Shown piece after piece: positions 1-4,235 of a DNA stretch of 5,831 bases; position 1 is the stretch's first letter, and each line of letters begins with the position of its first letter. The stretch is taken from the NCBI GenBank assembly GCA_900321955.1, contig ONXX01000098.1, positions 1 to 5,831 of the forward strand, read 5' to 3'. The stretch is from an uncultured Bacillota bacterium. Its GTDB lineage: Bacteria > Bacillota_I > Bacilli_A > Erysipelotrichales > Erysipelotrichaceae. The position numbers and the translations under genes are program-made. Under the pieces are notes generated by a model that searched no databases, was not told the DNA's origin, and was given only the letters and a program-made list of their open reading frames with translations.

Positions 1-76
1 TCGCATTGTACTTAAAATCGATCAGCGTACCGTCAAAATCAAAAGCGGCTGCTTTGATCTCTTCCTTATAATTCAT
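1..76 (-). CDS. HAD-superfamily hydrolase, N-terminal fragment (cut by left window edge)
   Basis: Only the first 25 codons are inside the window. They read MNYKEEIKAAAFDFDGTLID and continue FKYNA. The DFDGTLID stretch is HAD motif I: the first Asp is the nucleophile and the second the general acid/base in this phosphatase/phosphotransferase superfamily. The substrate cannot be told from this much. The ATG at 74-76 is well supported by an SD, AGGAGAG at 84-90, seven bases upstream. The start lies inside the end of trmD, giving an 11-base overlap in a different frame, so the gene is very likely the third gene of a rimM-trmD-HAD unit and translationally coupled. In many Firmicutes rplS occupies this place. 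HAD membership is fairly sure from motif I plus its N-terminal position; the subfamily is unknown. Confidence 0.8.
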   Translation of the reverse strand, partial: MNYKEEIKAAAFDFDGTLIDFKYNA

Positions 77-788
77 TGATGATCTCTCCTATCAGTTTTC
101 TTTCCTCATCGGATAATTCACGCTTTTCCAGAAGATCCGGACGATTCAACATCGTTTCTTTTAAGGCCATCTTCAGATTGTAACGGGCGATCTCCTTGTG
201 GTTGCCGTTTTGTAAGACATCGGGCACCCGATCGCCGTTGTATTCCACCGGTCTGGTGTATTGGGGATATTCCAATAAACCGTCATTGAAGGATTCTTCC
301 TTCAAGGAATCCGAGGAGATCCCCTCTTCCAGAAGACGCAGAATGCCGTCGATCATGACCATCGAAGGAAGTTCTCCGCCAGTCAGTATGTAATCACCGA
401 TGCTTACCTTTTCATCGACATACTTTTCAATGCGGTAGTCGATGCCTTCGTAATGACCGCAGATGATGACAAATTCATCCAGTTTGGAAAGCCGGACCAA
501 ATCCTCCTGTTTCAAGGGTTTTGCCTTAGGCGAGGTGAGGACCGTATACGTGTAGTCATTGCTGATATTGTCCAGAAGAGCCCGATGGACCACATCGACC
601 TTCATCAGCATCCCGGCACCGCCGCCGTAAGGCGTATCATCGACGTGATGGTGCTTGTCCATGGAATAGTCACGGATGTTGACGATCTTGATCTCTGCCA
701 GTCCTTTGGCCAGGATCCGCTTGATGATCGAAGCGTTCAGAAAGCCCTCATACATCTCCGGAAACAGAGTCAGGACAGTGATCTTCAT
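66..788 (-). CDS. trmD: tRNA (guanine-N1)-methyltransferase TrmD
   Basis: A complete 240-residue protein, the usual TrmD length. TrmD is a cytosolic SPOUT-family dimer that uses S-adenosylmethionine to methylate G37 next to the anticodon of a set of tRNAs, preventing +1 frameshifting. Visible family signatures are the N-terminal TVLTLFPEM, VDDTPYGGGAGMLMK at about 49-63, the knotted SAM site with VLTSPKAKPL (83-92), IICGHYEGIDYRI (108-120) and SIGDYILTGGELP (129-141), and SFNDGLLEYPQYTRP (166-180). Asp169 in the last motif corresponds to the catalytic Asp of the family. The start overlaps the rimM stop as ATGA (785-788), with GGAAGG as SD six bases upstream, so rimM and trmD are coupled. This gene pair is conserved across many bacteria. 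Confidence 0.98.
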   Translation of the reverse strand: MKITVLTLFPEMYEGFLNASIIKRILAKGLAEIKIVNIRDYSMDKHHHVDDTPYGGGAGMLMKVDVVHRALLDNISNDYTYTVLTSPKAKPLKQEDLVRLSKLDEFVIICGHYEGIDYRIEKYVDEKVSIGDYILTGGELPSMVMIDGILRLLEEGISSDSLKEESFNDGLLEYPQYTRPVEYNGDRVPDVLQNGNHKEIARYNLKMALKETMLNRPDLLEKRELSDEERKLIGEIINEL

Positions 789-1285
789 AAAAGACCTTCC
801 ATCTTGACGATATCGATGCGCTTGTTTTCAAGATCGACATTCTCTACAAAGACCGGCATAAAAGGAACGATATATTCCTTGCCGTCTTCATTCTTATAGA
901 TCCTGAGGTTGTTGCTGCGGATGCCCTCTTCGACCTGCAAGACCTTGCCCATCAGAACATTATCCACATAGACATCAAGATCCTTGAGATCGGAGAAATA
1001 GTACTCTCCCTTCTTGAGCTTGTGAATATCTTCTTTGGCCTTGTAGAGCATCATGTTCTTGTATTTCTCGACCAGGTTGATATCCTCATGATCCTTAAAG
1101 CTGACCAGAAGAAAACCTTTGTGTTGACGATAGCCGTTGACAATAAACGGTTCATGTTTTTCACCGATATAGACGGTAGAACCTTTTTTAAATCTTTCTT
1201 TTACAAAATCAGTATAGGAGTCGACTTTAAGTTCTCCCCTGATACCGAAGGTGTTGACAATCTTTCCTATTAATACGTATTCCAT
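785..1285 (-). CDS. rimM: 16S rRNA processing / 30S maturation factor RimM
   Basis: A complete 166-residue protein. RimM binds ribosomal protein S19 and assists maturation of the 30S head. The N-terminal RimM beta-barrel is recognised by LIGKIVNTFGIRGELKV (5-21), and the C-terminal PRC barrel by GEYYFSDLKDLDVY (93-106), MGKV, EYIVPFMPVFVENVD (137-151) and the ending DLENKRIDIVKMEGLL. The start at 1283-1285 fits the family N-terminus exactly, with no room for an upstream start. No SD is present: the bases before ATG are CTAGGT, preceded directly by TATAAT. This suggests a leaderless mRNA. A terminator separates it from khpA, and it overlaps trmD by 4 bases. Function is clear from the two domains and the trmD neighbour. 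Confidence 0.96.
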   Translation of the reverse strand: MEYVLIGKIVNTFGIRGELKVDSYTDFVKERFKKGSTVYIGEKHEPFIVNGYRQHKGFLLVSFKDHEDINLVEKYKNMMLYKAKEDIHKLKKGEYYFSDLKDLDVYVDNVLMGKVLQVEEGIRSNNLRIYKNEDGKEYIVPFMPVFVENVDLENKRIDIVKMEGLL

Positions 1286-1320
1286 ACCTAGATTATATTA
1301 AAAAAGAGATGATTATTCAC
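1286..1320 (-). promoter_or_regulatory. Candidate rimM promoter, TATAAT 6 nt before ATG
   Basis: A perfect -10 hexamer TATAAT lies at 1292-1297, read on the minus strand, exactly six bases before the rimM ATG. A transcript starting the usual 7 bases after the hexamer would begin at the A of ATG, giving a leaderless mRNA. The best -35 at 17-bp spacing is GTGAAT (1315-1320), only 3 of 6 matches to TTGACA, and lies within the preceding terminator hairpin. The absence of an SD supports the reading, but start-site mapping would be needed to settle it. Confidence 0.6.
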
Positions 1321-1327
1321 CTCTTTA
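1300..1327 (-). terminator. Intrinsic terminator after khpA
   Basis: On the minus strand AAAGAGGTGA (1326-1317), loop ATAA, TCATCTCTTT (1312-1303) form a 10-bp stem with one G-U pair. T residues continue to 1300, so six T in a row end the structure. The khpA stop codon TAA (1325-1327) overlaps the base of the stem. Only three G-C pairs are present, so it may terminate incompletely and let some transcription from rpsP-khpA enter rimM. Confidence 0.65.
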
Positions 1328-1573
1328 CAGGGCCTCAAACTTGATTGAGATCCTCTTGTTTTCGATCTTAGATGCGACCTGCAGCATTTGACGAATAGAA
1401 TTTGCCATCGAACCTTTTTTGCCGATCAGTCTGGCAATATCTTCACTCGGAGCGTAGACATAGAGAAGCAGTTCGTTCTCGTTGAGAGATTCCATCTGCT
1501 TGACCATGACAGATTCCGGTTCCGTGCACAATGGCTTGACGATGTTCAGAAGAACTTTCTCAAGATCAATCAT
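1325..1573 (-). CDS. khpA: KH-domain RNA-binding protein KhpA (YlqC family)
   Basis: A complete 82-residue protein consisting essentially of one KH domain, the usual size for KhpA. The signature is the GxxG loop LIGKKGSMANSIRQML (49-64, GKKG at 51-54), preceded by a beta strand (ELLLYVYAPSEDIARL) and followed by the strand RISIKFEAL. In Firmicutes such as Streptococcus pneumoniae the family forms a complex with KhpB/Jag and influences cell division and elongation through RNA binding; the exact role here is inferred from family membership. The start codon shares one base with the rpsP stop (TAATG, 1571-1575) and has only a weak purine-rich stretch upstream, so translation is probably coupled to rpsP. 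The rpsP-khpA pair is a hallmark of this locus in Firmicutes. Confidence 0.95.
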   Translation of the reverse strand: MIDLEKVLLNIVKPLCTEPESVMVKQMESLNENELLLYVYAPSEDIARLIGKKGSMANSIRQMLQVASKIENKRISIKFEAL

Positions 1574-1842
1574 TATTTGCTTTTCTTGGAATCTGCGAAC
1601 TTCTTCATCGTACCGTTCTTAGCGAGAAGGCTGCGAACAGTTTCCGTCGGAATAGCACCCTGGTTCAGCCAGTTTAATGCTTTTTCTTCGTCAATATTTA
1701 CGATTGCAGGTTTCTTTGTCGGATCATAAGTACCGATTGTTTCGATGTCTCTTCCGTCTCTGCGGGATCTGGCATCAGCAGCAACGATACGATAGAAAGG
1801 CACTTTCTTGGCACCCATTCTCTTTAATCTCAGTTTTACCAT
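1573..1842 (-). CDS. rpsP: 30S ribosomal protein bS16
   Basis: A complete 89-residue protein, typical in length for bS16, which binds 16S rRNA early in 30S assembly. The family N-terminus [18 protein letters not shown] and the following stretch [21 protein letters not shown] are near-consensus, as is the later [19 protein letters not shown] region. The C-terminus is a lysine-rich tail. The ATG at 1840-1842 is preceded by a perfect AGGAGG (1848-1853) with a 5-base spacer. It is the first gene of an rpsP-khpA unit, with its own promoter in the gap upstream. The SRAP gene lies between it and ffh, where many Firmicutes have the two genes adjacent. Confidence 0.98.
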   Translation of the reverse strand: MVKLRLKRMGAKKVPFYRIVAADARSRRDGRDIETIGTYDPTKKPAIVNIDEEKALNWLNQGAIPTETVRSLLAKNGTMKKFADSKKSK

Positions 1843-1865
1843 AATATCCTCCTGTTAATTATCTG

Positions 1866-1901
1866 CCTTACTATAATTGCACAAAATAATATAAGAGTCA
1901 A
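1866..1901 (-). promoter_or_regulatory. Candidate rpsP promoter, extended -10 type
   Basis: On the minus strand TTGACT (1901-1896) matches the -35 consensus in 5 of 6 positions. After a 17-bp spacer comes AATTAT (1878-1873), which keeps the important second A and final T of the -10. It is preceded by TGC (1881-1879), the TGn of an extended -10. Initiation would fall near 1866, giving a leader of roughly 24 nt that contains the AGGAGG of rpsP. The -35 is embedded in the 3' arm of the upstream inverted repeat. Confidence 0.65.
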
Positions 1902-1918
1902 GTATTTTTACTTGACTC
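1883..1918 (-). terminator. Perfect inverted repeat after the SRAP gene, probable terminator
   Basis: GAGTCAAGTA (1918-1909 on the minus strand), loop AAAA and TACTTGACTC (1904-1895) make a perfect 10-bp stem with a tetraloop, 13 bases after the SRAP stop codon. It is followed by TTATATTATTTT, a T-rich but interrupted tract, so termination may be partial. No gene converges from the other side. The 3' arm also contains the -35 of the rpsP promoter, so the repeat could equally serve as a protein-binding operator. Confidence 0.55.
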
Positions 1919-1930
1919 GTTAGAATAATT

Positions 1931-2455
1931 TCAAATCATCATCCTGAATTTCAGATCTTTCGGCTTAAACAGACCATCTTGCGAATGAATATATCGAAGC
2001 ATTTCATCCTGATCCATGATGATCGGCGTACGATGGTGGATCTTTTCAAATTCCCCGGAAGACGCTTTTGTCAGAATGAGGAGCTCATTGGCATCGTTGA
2101 AGATACAAGCCAGATAGATGAATTCCTCATCGGTATGGATATAGTACTTCTTCTTTTCCTTGTCCCACTCATAGAAACCGTTGCAGATGACAGCACAGCG
2201 CTTGTTTTTAATCTCTGCATAGCTTGGTTTGTCATTGAGGGACTCCACGCGGGCATTGATCTGAAAGGAACGGTTCTGTATGCCCCACTTCATGGTGGTC
2301 AGATCGATCTTTGATTCTGCCGGGATGATGCAAAGCACATTGTCGCTTGGAAAGATCTCCCCTTCCTTATACGTCAGGTTGAGCTTTCTGGCACGCTCCT
2401 TCAGCTGCTTTCCTTTACGGGAATCCGATGTTTTAAAGTTATAGCGTCCGCACAT
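1931..2455 (-). CDS. SRAP-domain protein (YedK/HMCES family), abasic-site DNA-protein crosslinking
   Basis: A complete 174-residue protein, somewhat shorter than E. coli YedK (about 220). The family (SOS response-associated peptidase) forms a covalent thiazolidine link between Cys2 and abasic sites in single-stranded DNA, shielding them from breakage. The active-site set is present: Cys2 in MCGRYNF, Asn67 in NARVESL, Glu96 in GFYEW and His140 in IHHRTPIIM. Since Cys2 must become the N-terminus after Met removal, the start at 2453-2455 is fixed by function. That ATG shares one base with the ffh stop (TAATG) and has no SD, so translation should depend on ffh. I see no obvious LexA-type operator. 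The family call is firm; the link to SRP function is not obvious. Confidence 0.95.
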   Translation of the reverse strand: MCGRYNFKTSDSRKGKQLKERARKLNLTYKEGEIFPSDNVLCIIPAESKIDLTTMKWGIQNRSFQINARVESLNDKPSYAEIKNKRCAVICNGFYEWDKEKKKYYIHTDEEFIYLACIFNDANELLILTKASSGEFEKIHHRTPIIMDQDEMLRYIHSQDGLFKPKDLKFRMMI

Positions 2456-3768
2456 TACATTCTGAACATCGACTTAAGTGAAGACATGTTTTTGAACAGT
2501 TTCTTCATCTTGTCGTACTGGTTGCAAAGCTTGTTGACATCTTCCACTCTGGTGCCGGAACCCCTGGCGATTCTTCTTTTGTGGGAGGAACGCATGATGG
2601 AAGGATCTTCCCTTTCCGCCGGTGTCATTGACTGAATGATCGCCTTGATGCGTTTCAATTCCGCATCGGCATCCGAATCGTTGATGGCACTGGCCATATC
2701 CGACATGCCCGGAAGCATCTTCATGATGGAAGAAAGAGGACCGAGCTTTCTGGACTGTTCGATGGAACCCAAGAGGTCATCCATCGTGAATTTTCCTTCC
2801 ATGAGATGGTTGGCCATCTCTTCCGCCTTTTTCATATCCATCTCTTCCTGTGCCTTTTCGACAAAAGAGACGACATCGCCCATGCCTAAGATTCTCTGGG
2901 CAAGACGGTCCGGATAGAAGGTCTCCAGATCGGAAATCTTTTCACCGACACCGGTAAATTTGATCGGCACGCCGGTTACCGCTTTGACGGATAAGGCAGC
3001 ACCGCCTTTGGAATCACCATCGAATTTCGTGATGATCAAACCTGTCACTTGAAGCAGATCATTAAAGGCATTCGCCACATTGACGATATCCTGACCGGTC
3101 ATTGCATCGACCGTCAGTAAGATCTCTTCCGGATGGATGAGGTCTTTGATGTCCTTTAATTCCTGCATCAGTTCTTCATCGATCTGCAAACGGCCGGCTG
3201 TATCGATCAAAGCTGTGTCATAGCCCTTTTCTTTGGCATAGGCTATGCCATGTTCAACCTGGTCAAGAACCTTGACATCCGTGCCTTCCGAATAGACTTC
3301 GACATTGATCTGTTTGCCCAGTGTCTGTAACTGTTCAATGGCTGCCGGACGAATGATGTCGGCAGCGATCAGGATCGGTTTTCTGCCCTGCTTCTTCAAT
3401 AATGCAGCCAGCTTTGCCGCCTGAGTCGTTTTACCTGTACCCTGCAAACCGACGATCATGATCGAAGTCAGACCGCTTTCAGCGAAATGAAGGCTGTTGT
3501 CTTCATCTCCTAAAAGATTGATGAGTTCATCATGGACGATCTTGACTAAAAGCTGTCCCGGTTCGACTGAATTGAGGACATCCTGACCGATCGATTCCTG
3601 ACGGACCTTCTCCAAGAAGTCTTTGACGACTTTATAGTTGACATCCGATTCCAGTAAGGCAACTCTGATCTCTTTCAGAGTTTCTTCCATATTTCGTTCA
3701 GAGAGTTTTCCTTTGCCCTGAACATTCCGCAGTGTTTTTGTTAATTTTTCCTGTAATGAATCAAACAT
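2455..3768 (-). CDS. ffh: Signal recognition particle GTPase Ffh
   Basis: A complete protein of 437 residues from the chosen ATG at 3766-3768. Ffh with 4.5S/scRNA forms the SRP, which carries ribosomes translating membrane proteins to FtsY. Domain order is standard: N helical bundle (MFDSLQEKLTKTLRNVQGKG onwards), G domain with P-loop GLQGTGKTT (107-115), DTAGR (189-193) and TKFDGD (247-252), then the methionine-rich M domain from about 300 with the RNA-binding IARGSGT (400-406). The frame stays open upstream to a TTG at 3786, but that would add MYYNKS, absent from the family, and would place the start in the previous terminator's T-run. No SD precedes the ATG; TATAAT lies exactly 6 bases before it, implying a leaderless mRNA. 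No ylxM is upstream. A SRAP gene follows with a 1-base overlap. Confidence 0.97.
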   Translation of the reverse strand: MFDSLQEKLTKTLRNVQGKGKLSERNMEETLKEIRVALLESDVNYKVVKDFLEKVRQESIGQDVLNSVEPGQLLVKIVHDELINLLGDEDNSLHFAESGLTSIMIVGLQGTGKTTQAAKLAALLKKQGRKPILIAADIIRPAAIEQLQTLGKQINVEVYSEGTDVKVLDQVEHGIAYAKEKGYDTALIDTAGRLQIDEELMQELKDIKDLIHPEEILLTVDAMTGQDIVNVANAFNDLLQVTGLIITKFDGDSKGGAALSVKAVTGVPIKFTGVGEKISDLETFYPDRLAQRILGMGDVVSFVEKAQEEMDMKKAEEMANHLMEGKFTMDDLLGSIEQSRKLGPLSSIMKMLPGMSDMASAINDSDADAELKRIKAIIQSMTPAEREDPSIMRSSHKRRIARGSGTRVEDVNKLCNQYDKMKKLFKNMSSLKSMFRM

Positions 3769-3785
3769 ACTCTTATTATAGTACA
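3769..3785 (-). promoter_or_regulatory. Candidate ffh promoter, TATAAT 6 nt before ATG
   Basis: A perfect TATAAT lies at 3780-3775 (minus strand), followed by AAGAGT and the ATG of ffh. Initiation 7 bases after the hexamer would start on the A of ATG. No recognisable -35 exists at 16-18 bp spacing, where GC-rich terminator stem is found. A TG at 3785-3784 lies two bases further upstream than in a standard extended -10. Geometry is the same as at rimM, which raises confidence in both. Confidence 0.6.
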
Positions 3786-3820
3786 AAAAAAGAATATCCC
3801 CGCATTTGCGGGGATATTCT
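3785..3820 (-). terminator. Strong intrinsic terminator after the SSB-like gene
   Basis: AGAATATCCCCGC and its reverse complement GCGGGGATATTCT pair as a perfect 13-bp stem (3820-3808 with 3803-3791) around an AAAT loop, with six consecutive G-C pairs near the loop. Seven T (3791-3785) follow. The stop codon TAG of the SSB-like gene (3819-3821) overlaps the base of the stem. This is a textbook rho-independent terminator on the minus strand. Confidence 0.92.
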
Positions 3821-4112
3821 AGGAAACGATCGTCACAGAGTTTCCGATCAGGTTGACGTGATAGTAGACCGTGTCTTCTTTTTCAAAATTATTTGCCTGA
3901 AGACGTCCGGAGATGGCTATCATCTGTCCTTCCTGGTAATCAGCCTCTGCCAAACTTCGAAACAAGGCGACCTCAAAGATTTCGGATCCGTCTTCCGCAT
4001 CTCTGCCACCTTTGTTTACCCGAAGTTTCAGACGGCACAACGGCAAACCGCTGGCAGTTTCTGCCTTTTCCGGTGAGCCAATGATCCGTCCGACCAGATA
4101 AAATCCGTTCAT
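3819..4112 (-). CDS. Short SSB-like single-stranded DNA-binding protein (OB fold only)
   Basis: A complete 97-residue protein. The N-terminus MNGFYLVGRIIGSPEKAETASG and the core elements CRLKLRVN (26-33), EIFEVALFRSLAE (44-56), EGQMIAISGRLQANNF (61-76) and YYHVNLIGNSVTIV (83-96) follow the bacterial SSB OB-fold strand order. Canonical SSBs are about 150-180 residues and end in a disordered tail with an acidic DDDLPF-type tip that recruits repair and replication proteins; this protein stops straight after the OB fold and lacks that tail. It may therefore be a secondary SSB, a PriB-like replication-restart factor, or an SSB-fold protein with another partner. The start has a strong SD, AAAGGAGG at 4116-4123, with an unusually short 3-base spacer. 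A strong terminator follows, so it appears monocistronic unless read from ftsK. Confidence 0.85.
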   Translation of the reverse strand: MNGFYLVGRIIGSPEKAETASGLPLCRLKLRVNKGGRDAEDGSEIFEVALFRSLAEADYQEGQMIAISGRLQANNFEKEDTVYYHVNLIGNSVTIVS

Positions 4113-4115
4113 GCT

Positions 4116-4159
4116 CCTCCTTTCTCTTACCTGCTCTTTCAGTCTAAGGCAGAGAAAGG
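4116..4159 (-). promoter_or_regulatory. Possible SD-masking hairpin in the ssb-like leader
   Basis: On the minus strand CCTTTCTCT (4159-4151) is the exact reverse complement of AGAGAAAGG (4127-4119). After a small internal loop, three more pairs (CCT? no contiguous extension; G-C, G-C, A-T at 4149-4147 with 4130-4132) can form. The downstream arm contains the AAAGG half of the AAAGGAGG SD. Folding of this 9-bp stem would hide part of the ribosome-binding site, a possible basis for translational control. The loop is long (23 nt), so stability is uncertain. Confidence 0.4.
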
Positions 4160-4204
4160 CTTCTGGATTCTCATTTTCTTCTCACTTTTTTCCACTTTTT
4201 CCAC

Positions 4205-4230
4205 AAAAGAAAAGAGGGACAAGTCCCTCT
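4205..4230 (-). terminator. Intrinsic terminator after ftsK
   Basis: AGAGGGAC (4230-4223) and GTCCCTCT (4220-4213) form an 8-bp stem; the central C-G pair probably opens to leave a 4-base loop. The T-rich tract TTTCTTTT (4212-4205) follows. It starts 5 bases after the ftsK stop codon and has a good GC stem, so it should end the ftsK transcript. The remaining gap to 4113 shows purine-rich repeats but no convincing promoter for the SSB-like gene. Confidence 0.85.
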
Positions 4231-4235
4231 GTATC

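Noticed and set aside
453..899. Plus-strand open frame of about 148 codons antisense to trmD and rimM
   Set aside because: It is fully antisense to two conserved genes, has no SD or family-like sequence, and reflects the codon bias of the real genes; the same holds for the other plus-strand frames in the window.
1843..1866. Ribosomal-protein autoregulatory leader or riboswitch upstream of rpsP
   Set aside because: The predicted leader is only about 24 nt and contains the SD but no stem of note, so there is no room for a structured regulatory element downstream of the promoter.
3769..3786. Extension of ffh to the upstream TTG at 3786 (adds MYYNKS)
   Set aside because: The extra residues are not part of the Ffh family N-terminus, the TTG lies in the terminator T-run, and no SD is correctly placed.
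4139..4174. Mini-ORF MRIQKPFSALD (11 codons) in the leader of the SSB-like gene
   Set aside because: No good SD, no regulatory codon run such as repeated amino-acid codons, and the bases are better explained by the leader inverted repeat. Chance is the simplest explanation.
4197..4205. TTTTCCACA on the plus strand fits a relaxed DnaA box (TTWTNCACA)
   Set aside because: It is a single relaxed match in a low-complexity T-rich repeat with no cluster of boxes, no AT-rich unwinding region and no dnaA/dnaN neighbours, so an origin is not supported.
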